From Asterias rubens (lineage: Eukaryota > Echinodermata > Asteroidea > Forcipulatida > Asteriidae), in assembly GCF_902459465.1 (NCBI RefSeq), contig NC_047073.1, positions 12,215,036-12,279,035 on the forward strand: a stretch of DNA of 64,000 nucleotides, written 5' to 3'. The notes under the pieces were generated by a model. The model was not told the origin of the DNA and ran no database searches. It worked only from the letters and a program-made list of their open reading frames with translations. Every line of letters begins with the position of its first letter. Positions within the stretch are counted from its first letter, which is position 1. The translations under genes and the position numbers were made by a program. Positions 14,601-26,600 of this stretch are shown here, one piece after another.

Positions 14601-17600
14601 CATGCTAAATTAATCTTCGTAACAATTTCACAACAATGATTTGTGTGAAATGTTTTACTCATTTCTCAAAACTTACAGCAAGTAATATTGGAAATCACAG
14701 AGCAATGTTTTCAGAGAGTCGCATATTTGTTGTGCATGCTAAAATATTTTTCGTAACAATTTCACAACAATTTTTTGTGTGAAATGTTTTACTCATTTCT
14801 CAAAACTTACAGCAAGTAATATTTGAGGGGAAGCTTTCTACTATCAATATCTTGAAACTGTGTAAGTGTAATGTAAATCAGTGTCAAAGTTTGTGTTTGT
14901 GTCAAAGAGTCGCAAATATCTGTTGTGCATGCTAAATTAATTTTCGTAACAATTTCAAATATTTTTTGTGTGTGAAATGTTTCACTCATTTCTCAAAACT
15001 TACAGCAAGTAATATTTGAGGGGAAGCTTTCTACTATCAATATCTTGAAATTGTGTAAGTGTAATGTAAATCAGTGTCAAAGTTTGTGTTTGTGTCAAAG
15101 AGTCGCATATATCTGTTGTGCATGCTAAATTAATTTTCGTAACAATTTCAAAACAATTTTTGTGTGTGAAATGTTTTACTCATTTCTCAAAACATACAGC
15201 AAGTAATGTTTGAGGGGAAGCTTTCTACTATCAATATCTTGAAACTGTGTAAGTGTAATCTAAATCAGTGTCGAAGTTTGTGTTTTGTGTCAAACAAAAA
15301 TTATCAAAACTTTTTTATAAGACAGATTTACAACTGGTTCAAAAATTCATGGAGTCACATGGCTACTTATTTTTAAAGGCCAAGTCTACTAGACTACTGA
15401 TCCCAATCCAAGCATCACTAACTATTTGCTTCATTGATATTGTCATCAATATATAGGTTATTATTGTCATGATCATTTTAAGCAAAGTCATTATACCACC
15501 AGCTACCCACGTTTCCTATATCCATGGTGGACAGTTCAAAAGTGATTTGATTGTATATCAATAGCAGACATCTTTTACAAAGGATAGGCTACTTCAACAA
15601 CAATTTCATAGCCTGGGATTGCCTTACGTCACATCTTAATTCACTTTGTGACCACAGACCTTTTCAGGTTACCTTTTCAGGTTACCTTTTCAGGTTACCT
15701 CAAGATAAAATCTATAGGGCTTAATATTAATGTACATTATTGAAAGACGCAACATAATAATAAATAATAATAAGACTTGTAATGCGCACATATCCACCCT
15801 GCTGGGTGTTCAAGGCGCAGTAAAACCAAAAACAAAACAAAAACAAAACACAACACAAAGAAAAACAGACACAACAAAATTAGTCATTGAAAACCTGTGA
15901 CATAAGATAAGTTTTGAGAAGAGACTTGAATTTTGCAGTACAAAGACAAGATCGAAGATTAAGTGGTAGAGAGTTCCAGATGCGTGGCGCGGCTGAAGAA
16001 AAAGACCTGTCACCCCATGAGTGTCGAGACTTGCACATACACAAGTCTATTGGTGTGCAATAAGCAGTCAGTTGAACAAAAAGTAAAGAAACTAAACAAT
16101 TTTCCCACACAACTTAATTTAGTTTTTTTAACATATAAATCGTTAAAAACAATTACTCAAAAAATTATTTTATTGCTCAGAAACATATACTCTAATGTTT
16201 GAAGGAAAAAAATATATATTTCCTGGGGACTTTAACCCTTACTTATAATAACAACTTATACGAACACATTTTCCAATCTGGGTATTGTAAATCTATTGAG
16301 TAATATCATGCTCGGCTGTTTGCAATATTGATAATTGATATAAACACTTCTCACTCAGCATCTATTCCTGTGAGATCAATGGCCCATGAGAGAGAAGCAC
16401 AAACATAGGAAAGACCTTATTTGTTCCCGTGTGCATTTTTCCACATCTCCGCTGACGCGAGTCTGTTATCTTGTTAATTATGTTGCTATGCTCAAAGGAC
16501 TCCGACTTTAAATGCACTTCCTGCTTTTGCCTTAACACTCTGCATGCAAAGAGCTGTAGAGACTTGGGTTCTATTTTAACCAGTAGACTTACTGGAGCCT
16601 GTATCGAACTGAATATCTCTATCAATACCATAAGATCTTTTTGCACGAATGACAGTTTTAAAATGATGTTTCCTTTATTATTTTGTTTGTTGAAGAGCTT
16701 TCCTGACTGCAACAAATGGTCTTGATTCTTTACAAATACGATCTGGGCAAAATTCCATAAAGCCTGTATACACAAAAAATTGCTGAGCACAACCAACTTT
16801 TGCTAAGCAAAAACTAGATTACCAGCCACAAGACCATAGAGTTACCATTGATTAACTAGTACCCCGATCAATTCTTACTGAGCCAAGAAATTTAGCTCAG
16901 CAAGGTTATCTACTAAACAACTTTATGAAATTGGGCACAGATCACGAATAGGACGCCCTATTTTCTATACGCCCTATTTTCTATACTTCATGGAGGCAAC
17001 TAAGGCGATTGCCTCAATGACCCCAGGTCATTGCCTTGGTGCCCTTAAAATGCTCCAGTAGAAATTAACAATTTCCTCATAGGGTGCCCTTTACCAAGGA
17101 AAAAATGCCTTGGTGCCCTTGCCCTTTCAAAAACGAAGCATACAGTGCTGGGAAGCCTATATTTTCAATCATTTTTTTAGAACAAAAATCTGAAAAAAAA
17201 TACGTTCTTGATGACGAAAGACAGATATCCTTATAATTTGCCGATTGTTTTATACTACAGACAACATCACCAAAAACTGATTCTAATCATATATGATAGG
17301 TTGGAAGAGCAATTAAAGTGATACAATGCAGCCAGCTTGGGCTAACACTGAGCAGACAAACATCTTTAACCTTCTTCAACTTCCAACATGTATGTTTTGT
17401 ATCCAGTCGAACAAAGTCTCTTCCAGGTCTGGACTCTGCCCCTGGTCTTGGCCTTGGTGCCCCTTCGAAAGTTTCCAATTGACTTTAAGATTTTCCAATG
17501 GAAGTGCCCTTTGAAAAAAAAAAATGACCTTGCCCTCTCTAAGATGAAATGCCAGGTCTGCTCTTTGAATAAATATTGTTGAAGAGACAAGCAATTTGAA

Positions 17601-20600
17601 AGGAGTGAATAATTTGAATCCTGAGGTTAAACAAAATGAAAACCTACAACACCACCTTTCCAGCTTACATAAACTCTGCAGTAGGCCCTACTGCTCTATT
17701 TTTCCTACAGAAAAAGTGTGCCTCTTTGCGCACAACTGATGAAAGAGGGTGAAGTAGTCAAGTAGGCCTAACCCTGCAGACTTTTGATGTATAATAAACA
17801 TTAACACCAGCTGCTTAAAAAAAAAGGGTTTAAACTGCCTCTAGGTACCGAGCAATCTCGGTGGTCTAGTTGGTAAAGACACTGCTCTAGAATGGTCGTG
17901 GGTTCCAATCCCACCCGAGTAATATGCCTATTTTTTTTTACAGAGTATAGAATGCTAACACACATCATCGTACATGGGTAAAACAAAAAATAAGGTGTTA
18001 TAAACAAAAAAGACTTGCTGTTTTAAGTATCTTAGGAGGCTGTTCAATCCAAGTTTATTGGAGGGTCCGATAACAAACTGGATTATCTAACTACGCCGCA
18101 TGTACATGTACAATGTAGTCAAACTTTTATAGAATGCATATATGGTTGGAAAGATGATTTAAAAGTAGAATACAATGATCCACACAAGTTTGCCTCGAAA
18201 TTGTGTGGTTTTCCTTTTACTGTGCGAACTAAAACGGTCGGCCGTTTATGGGAGTCAAAAATTTGACTCCCATAAATGGCCGACCATGTAAGTCGACGAG
18301 GTAAAAGGAAAACCGTGCAATTTCAAGGCATGGTTGTGTGGATCATTGTATTCTACTTTTAAATCATCTTTCCAACCATATCCCTTTTATAACAAACGGT
18401 TTCAAACGCTTTTCAAAGACCAATGCCACCGATCCAAGGCAACGTGTTCTTGTAACTAACAAACAAACAATATCAAAAACATATCCTTAATACAAACAGA
18501 TGCCAAGAGCACATACTCTTTTGCCAGTTTTTATTTTTTTATCTAAGACAGAAATCAGTTCGTGCTCGAAGCTGTTTTCCATCATAATTTGTTGGTGAAT
18601 TTTTTTTTTTTTTTTTTTTACAAATTAAACAACAGCCTGCTCTTTCATATCTTGACTGGAAACATATTTAGCATGAGAGTGATTCATCGGTGTGATAAAC
18701 AACATTGACAAGGTTCAATAACAAGAAACATGGCACAGAAATTACTTTCAAGTAAGAATAAAATGTTACATAAAACAGAGATATAGTAAAAAAGGGGACG
18801 CTTGCACATGAATGATAAGAAAGTGGCACAGGATGTTTAAAATTTCTGTAAGAATATCCTAAAACTAAGTAAGTTATCAAAACTGCTGTTCAAATCAGAG
18901 TTTTGCAGAGAAGTTCACAAATTGAGTTATTTCGACACAACTTGCAGGGAACTGGCCACAAATAATACATCAAATATAGGCTTGGGTGACAAGTGGAAGT
19001 TAAAAGTCGACCAGTCGCGCCTCAAATAGTCACGACTCTCGACACTAGTCCCGACTAATTTTCAATTTCCCAAGATGCAGAGGCATATTGTTTGCCGCAG
19101 GCGCAATATAGTAGAATTCAAGCTGAAAGGATTGAGGGATTGTGTCACTGATGTCTGATTGTGTTTAGTAGGTAACTTATGTTGTCATGAATAGTCAAAA
19201 GCGACACAATTGGTTCACCAGGCAGGTAGTGGCGACTATTTTTGCAGTAGTCATGGCAGCACGATTAACTGAGTAGTTGAAAAATGTTAGTCGCGACTCG
19301 ACTAAGCAATCAAAAGTCGAGGCTTCCTCACTAGTCGCACAGGCTTAATCAAATGTGCCCTTGGCATGAACCTGCTCCTCCAAAACTGAATATTTTCTTG
19401 GCACATGGGATTTACTTGCTTTACATGGAAACTGTATATAAGGAGTAAATTTGACTAATGCTATCCCGGCCAAATTCAACAGGATTAAGAAAACATAATA
19501 TCAATTTCAACTTCCTACTTTTCGATCTGTTATCAAAAATAAAAACAACGTTAGGCTTTATCATAACTTGAGGTTTGACGCTAACCATGTACATTTGTAC
19601 ATGTAAATGTAAGTTGCTCGTTTTGAAAAAAAGTACCAATTTTAATTTTTGACCTTGGGGTTATCGCTAAGTTTTAAATTTGAAAGTAGGTGGATGTGGG
19701 GTCTACTATATTAAGTTTGTTTAATGTCATGTTTGAAAAAAATATTAATATTTCTTCCTTGTTTTCGCTTTCAAAGGCAAAAATAAAAACTAAGCTTACA
19801 ATGAACAATTCTTCTTTATCGTGATGTTGAGAACCAACAATAGTAAATAAAGCAGGTTAAAATATTCACCTTAAAGGCAATGGACACTATTGGTAATTAC
19901 TCAAAATAATTATTAGCACAAAACCTTCCTTGGTAACGAGTAATGGGGAGAGGTTGATGGTATAAAACATTGTGAGAAACGGCTTCCTCTGAAGTGCCAT
20001 AGTTTTCGAGAAAGAAGTAATTTTCCACGAATTTGATTTCAAGACCTCAAGTTTAGAGCTTGAGGTCTCGAAATCAACCATCTAAACGCACACAACTTCG
20101 TGTGACAAGGGTGTTTTTTCTTTCATTTTTATCTCGCAAGTTCGATGACCAATTGAGCACAAATTTTCACAGGTTTGTCATTTTATGCTTATGTTGAGAT
20201 ACACTAACTGTGATGGCTAGTCTTTGACAATTACCAATAGTGTCCACTGCCTTTAACAAAAAAACAATGTTGGTCAATAATAAAATAATGACAAAATAAA
20301 TTATGTATCTCCTGAACCAATTTTAGTGGTGGGCTCTAATTCCAATTTAGTCCACCAAGAGCGAGAAGATCAACCAAATTATTCCTGTTTAGATAAGGGG
20401 CCATCGCTACTGCAGTGCAATCTGGGGGAAATCTGTGCTAGGCAGCACAGTGTATTTTGCTCAGAGTGCTGGGCGAACATTGTTACTTCTAGGCAGGCCC
20501 GTCCCGCACCGCCCACTGTGGCTACAACACTGTCCTGAATCCATGTAACTCATGCACTAGAATTTGGACAGTCACTAGAAATTGGACAAGATTGCAAGTC

Positions 20601-23600
20601 GGTGTTTCAAGATCTGGATGTTTGTTGGCCGATCACCCATACACAGGATTGAGTATTAATAGGTCATGACCATGCATAAAGCATGCATCATTAGGATCAG
20701 ATGGCTTTGCATGGCATGTACAATGTAAGGTGTTAAAAGATGACAGTGTCAACAGTACAGCAGCCAAAACCTAATAAATCCCACCGATGTCAATACTTAC
20801 AAGTATTTATAGCAACAACAGATTACAACTCAGAAACTAGTTACCAAGGATCAAACACAGAAGAAAACAAAGAGCAAACGAATGACTGTGCACAAACATG
20901 TAATTACGTGTAGGAGAACAAGCTGTGTCTTAAGTTAAAACCTAAAAGGAAGATTAAATTAATTTCCATCCTCTAGTTTTCAACATACATCAGGGAGTCA
21001 GGTTGGCGTCTTGGTGCTTGCCTTCCACCTCTGGGACCTCGGTTCGAATCCTAGCGGGAGTACCACGTGGATTGGATTTTTCAGCATTTAGGGACTTACC
21101 ATCGTTACTCGCAGCTAAGAGCTGAACTCCACGTGGCCACAACGTGGTTGAGAAGCAGGCATGCAAGGGGTGCCTGGCAGCCAGCCACATCAACCCATTA
21201 TGACCACAGAGCACAACCAGAGACCGAAAGTGTTTGATTTTTTCCCGAGGGAGGAAGACAGAATGGTCAGGAAAACCCTCGTGGCACAGCACAGAACCAA
21301 CGTTCAACTCAACTCACATATGGCCCTGGAGGGGTATCGAGCCAGGGGCACCTTGGTCAGAGGCGAGCGCTTTACGCAAAAGCCAACCATGCCTCCTCAC
21401 GAATCCAAAAGAATCAAAGCAGTCACACCCTGAGTATCGAGCTGTTCCACAATAATATCCAGCTGTTCTTTAATATTCAGGGTATTTTATTTTCTGAAGC
21501 TGCACATCGCATTTGCTGAAAATAAATTTGTTACACTTGCACTCATGGAATATGGAAAAAAAGAAAAACCTCCTTGGAAGGGACGTTAGGCGATTTCACG
21601 AAACGCTGGGATTAATCCTATCTAGAGTTAGGACGAGTAACCCGTCCTAACTTAGGATGAGTTCAATGCGTCCTACGTATTTGGATACGGGACTTACTCG
21701 TCCTAAGTCCCAAGATTAATCCTAAGTTAGGAAGAGTTTGGTGAAATCGACGACTGCACTTGTGTGATACTAATGTAGACCGTATCGAATAACCCGTTTG
21801 TTGCATTGAAAAATCGCCATCTTGTAGGGCAAATTGATGCACGTCTAAACAAGTTCATCAATGAAGCGCCCAGCGTTCCCGGTTTGATTTCTACGGCGCA
21901 AGCATGCACACACATCCATAAAAAAGACGCCATGTTGTAAGGTATTTGAATGGTGTCCTCATATTCAATGGTCAGTTACTATTACACCATGCAGTTCAGT
22001 TTACTCTCCATATGCAAACACAAGAAGTAGAGTTGATGTAAGTTCTAGGGTTCACATGCCATTCTAGCCGTGATTGAAACACTAACCTGTTGCTCTCTGT
22101 TGTTACCCAGCACTTGATTTTTCTTCATCTGTCTGAACTTTTTCTTCTGCTGACGAAACTCTGACAGCATGTCGTTGGTTTGCTCAGTTCCTATAACAAA
22201 ATTAGCACTACTTTATAATTCAATTGCCTTCCCAGGTACATGAATTTGAAAACATTCAGGGAAAATTATTCACTTTTAAATATACTTGCAATATCACTAT
22301 TACAGAAAACCAATGAATAATTGGCCGAAAAAACACCATTTACTATACTTGTTTGAATACTTATATTTTAGTGAGGGCAAAGAAATTATAAATTGATGCA
22401 ATGTTTGTTCAATAGGGGTTGTGTTTAACAGTTTAATTAAATCAATTTCTCAGATGCATGTTCAATGTGATGAGTATATTTTTCCTTGTAAACTTGGATG
22501 ACACTGGCAAAAAGAGAATTGTAAACAAAAAAGTATTAGCAATATTTCTTCCAAAGAGTTATGAGTGATGAGTTATGAGTAATAAAAATAATAATAATAA
22601 TTACAATAATACGATACATTTATATGGCGCATAATGCAGAAGACTCTATGCGCAACACAAAACATAAAAAAAATGACAAAGAAAAAATATACTTTTATAA
22701 AATTTATACTAAAAGCAATTGTTACAAAAGAAAGATTCAAACAAATGAGTCTTTAAAACTCCCTTGAAAATCTGACGAGAGACAGCTTGACGAATATGAA
22801 GCGGTAAGTCGTTCCATAACGAAGGTGCAATGAAGTGGAAGGCTCTTTGCATATTGAGTAACGAGTAACAAGTAACGAGTATTTCCACTGACCTTTTGAT
22901 TTCTCCTCCTCTTCCTGATCGCTTCCTGTTGGTTTCTTAATCTCCTCATTACTCGGATCCTCATTATTCCTCTTCTTTGATGCCCTTAATTCTTTCTTCA
23001 GTTGATCTGATTCTTTACGTAACTCATCTCTGCACTTCAAAAAAATATAAGCTAGATTTTCTTAGTCTTAGCAATCATTTGCTCGATTAAAACCCCGTCT
23101 ATACTTCCTGCAAAAATGCAAATGCAATACGAATTTTGTCATAACAAACACCCACCGAATAAATCGCATCAGTTAACTTGTGCTCAACTTCTGTGAAACA
23201 TTTGTGACATCAAAATTCGCTTCGCATTCGCAGAGAGTATGAAACGGGCTTTAACCTAGATAATCTGAACATAGACTTAATCTATAGATTTGCAACTAGG
23301 CCTCATACCTTCCAAACTCACTAAATTTTGAGATTGGATTTTTTTTATTCTTTATACCTCTTGGTTTTTCTCAACCCTGACAGGCAAAATAACTTCTCAA
23401 TTGAACTGATTAAAGACTGTTCTAAAAGATAAATGACTTGATAAAAAATGCACACATTGATGCATTCAAATAATACACTTAATCTATGGATTTGCAACTA
23501 GGCCTCATACATTTATACCTTCCAAACTCAAACTAAATTTTGAGTTTGGATTTTTTTTTTATTCTTTATACATCTTGGTTTTTCTAAAACCTAACAAGCA

Positions 23601-26600
23601 AAACAACTTCTCAATGGGAGACTTTCTGGGACGATAGAGGGCAGCAGACTTACCGGGTAAATCCATTGTTCTCAGAATTATGCGCATGTTCAGAACTAAG
23701 TAAACAATGGAAATTTACCCGGTATGTCTGCTGCCACCTAGCGTTGGAAAGTCTCCTATTGAACTGATTCAAGACTATTCTAAAAGATAAATGATTTGAT
23801 AAACAATGCACACATTGATGCATTCAAATAATGCATCACATGTACTGATAAAATAACCAAAGCAAAATGTTTACGATAATCTGTATTTTTAAGTAATAGT
23901 GGTAATAATACGAGTATGATAATAATAATCTCAATAAAATACCTTATATAATGCAGACCATGCCTAAAAAGGTGCCCAAAGCACTTCACACAAACAATCA
24001 AAGTAAATAGTTAAAAATGCACAATGCGTAAATAAAACTATACTGAAGAAATAAAAAACAAAAGCCACAAATAGTTAATGGCCCGATGACTAGGGTCGAA
24101 AACCCTAGCAGCAGAGTCTTTCCTCGAAGGCTAGAAATAAATTGTTACTTAAAAAGTAAAGTAACAGGTAAAACACAAGCAATGACAAAAGGATACTATG
24201 ATCAGTGTATATCATAAATCACAGCTTTGTTATTTTAGGCATATTATGTTGGGATACACCAAAGTAAAAATACTGGTCTTGGACTCTTGGACAACTAAGG
24301 CCGAGTAAAAAAAAACCATGTTTCACATCCGGGTTTTTCAAAAAAAGGAGGAAGAGGGGCTTTTTATTTTATTATTTTTTTTTCAAGATGGCCGCCATTC
24401 TTTTTGTTAAAATGTCAAATATCCATTGTTTTTTTCTACTGCTGAAATACACAAAACATAAATGAAACAATTTAGTCGAGGCATTCACTGAGATCATTTA
24501 AAATAACCCTATTTAAAAAAATAAAATAAAAAATGTGCATAAAAAAAATAAAATAAAAAAGGAGGCGGCCTGTAAAAAGGAAGATGGCGGGGACGCGAAA
24601 CATGTTTTTTTTTTTACTTGGCCTAACAAACGTGTCCAGTGCCATTAACTCTTTACTAATGGTTAAGGGTCAAGCATGATGATTGACAGAAGCCCCAAGA
24701 GCTAATCGGTTAAAACTAACCATCAGCCCTTGACATGGCCTCGTCTTGACCACCCATGGGTGGATTACAGGAATTAAGAGACTAAATCAAAGACACGATG
24801 TGGCTAGTCTTTATGACTGGGATGGAAAACCCACAATGTAGTTAAAGCCCGGTTTGTACTTCCTGCTACTGCAAATACAAATTTTGACGATTAACTCGCA
24901 ACAATATATATTTGGTTTGCGGTTACACCATGTGTATGTCTACTCTACTTGCCAGGTAGAGTTTGTTCTTTAGAGAACTGTCTACTATCGCAGATTAGCT
25001 TTTTCAGTTTTTTTCGGGAGACTTCTCAGTTCTGAAAAACACTGTCCTGCTTTTTAACTACTACCTGGGCGGAAGGTAGAAAATAGGCTGGGACTACTAC
25101 TTTGGCTTATAGGGTCTTAACTGTACTACGGCAGAGTGAGTTCTGAATTGGTCTCTAATTCAGAACAGTTGAACTGTGTTCAACTCCAGCGAAACATTCG
25201 CAGCAAGAACCGGCGTGTGACGTCAAAATTCGTTTGAGCCGGGGGTATGAACCGGGCTTAACTCATCAGACACAAGAGATTAGGACCTCAACGACTCAGC
25301 CGCACAAGTCTCATTGGCTCAATTTGACGATCAAATTGTCTCTGCGGAGTGCTAAATTAAAGCCATACATTTTCATACTATGGAAACTGAAACAGGAACA
25401 ATAGGTTATGCACTGTACAACTGAACAACAACAACAAGTTCAAATATATATAGCATATTATAATAACTGTATCAATGCGATAACATGTATGATAATGGCA
25501 CTCTTGGAATACATACAAAACAGATTGTACAGTTACACTGAAAGAATTAAACAGCAAGAAGTGCAATTAAAGTGCAAGAGTGTGTATCATGTCATTAACA
25601 AAACAAATTGAACACCAAAGTAATTAGGTGACGCGTTTCTGGTTCAATATAGCAGACATGCAACTTTCTAATTGCAAACAAAAACAGGAAATGGCCGATC
25701 ACACTTTACTTTTGTACAGTGTTTTCAGTTTTCTATGGCACTGTTTTGAAAAGGAAAAAAAAGGAAATCAGCTGATCAGCTGAAAAGTTGCATGCCTGAC
25801 ATAGACATTGACGGCCGCTAGAAATTGACAATTTTAATCCCAAAATTCTGACCTTCTTGTTTCTTTACTACTGGTGTCTTTTTCTTGATGACTCTGGATT
25901 GGCTTATCTAATGATTTCTTCATTAGTTTCTTGCGTATTGATTCCTTCATCTCAGCGTCAAATCTAATCTCCTCGGACTTCTCCTCAAGAATATCTTCCT
26001 CTTCATCTGATGACGACGACGACGATGCAGTTTTACCTTTCCTAAGTAACAGTCAAAAAGTCCAGTGAATAATACGCTTGTGATTTTTTTCACAGTGTAA
26101 ATGGGTAAAACCAAAATTAATTTTCTTTATCCCCCGATGCAAATTTCCATCTATTAAATCGTTGCGGTACCAGCTGCTAAAATATAGGATTCAAACTGCC
26201 TATAGCTTGGCAGTCTCGATTGTCTAGTTGGTAAGACACTGCTCTAGAATGGCAATGGTCGTGGGTTTAAAACCCACCCGAGTAATATGCCTGTGATATT
26301 TTCAAAAGCGTTTAATAAGCAAGAAGATACAATGTAGCTACCTAAGCATTCTTGATTAAATAAACTTACTCTACATCAACAGCAGCAATAGAGCTAAGGT
26401 TTGGGTCAACGCCCCCTGAAACACCATTCCAGTGTTGTCAAAATAACACCCAGTAAAATGTGGCTCTTTAATACCTCTGGATTCGTTTTTAAATTTTTCA
26501 AAAACGTAACCATAGAACTGTTCGCAAATATCCATTGCGCAACCGCTTTACTGTTGAACGAGTTCCAGCTAGCGATCATCGCTTTCTAGGTCAGCATGCA

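Larger units (their letters stand above)
2654..22086 (-). other. CWC27 intron 9, repeat-filled
   Basis: A single 19.4 kb intron between GTTAGT at 22086 and TTTTCAG at 2654, as defined by phase-0 exons with homology on both sides. It holds the MITEs, SINEs, LINE fragments and tandem repeats listed here. I found no exon or gene in it. Stretches without a recognised repeat include 4070-4520, 6310-7240, 8680-9520, 10830-11440, 11800-13140, 13700-14070, 15300-15750 and 18460-19000. Confidence 0.85.

Noticed and set aside
16362-16796. 144-codon open frame on the minus strand in CWC27 intron 9
   Set aside because: No recognisable domain, overlaps a family K repeat at one end, and another frame of similar quality lies on the opposite strand.
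17855-17925. Possible functional tRNA gene
   Set aside because: A and B boxes are good, but the arms do not pair fully, and the same body with flanks recurs at 26180-26300, so it is a SINE or relic.
21161-21433. 90-codon frame, with a 105-codon frame on the other strand
   Set aside because: Both lie in a moderately GC-rich SINE-like segment and neither has a domain.
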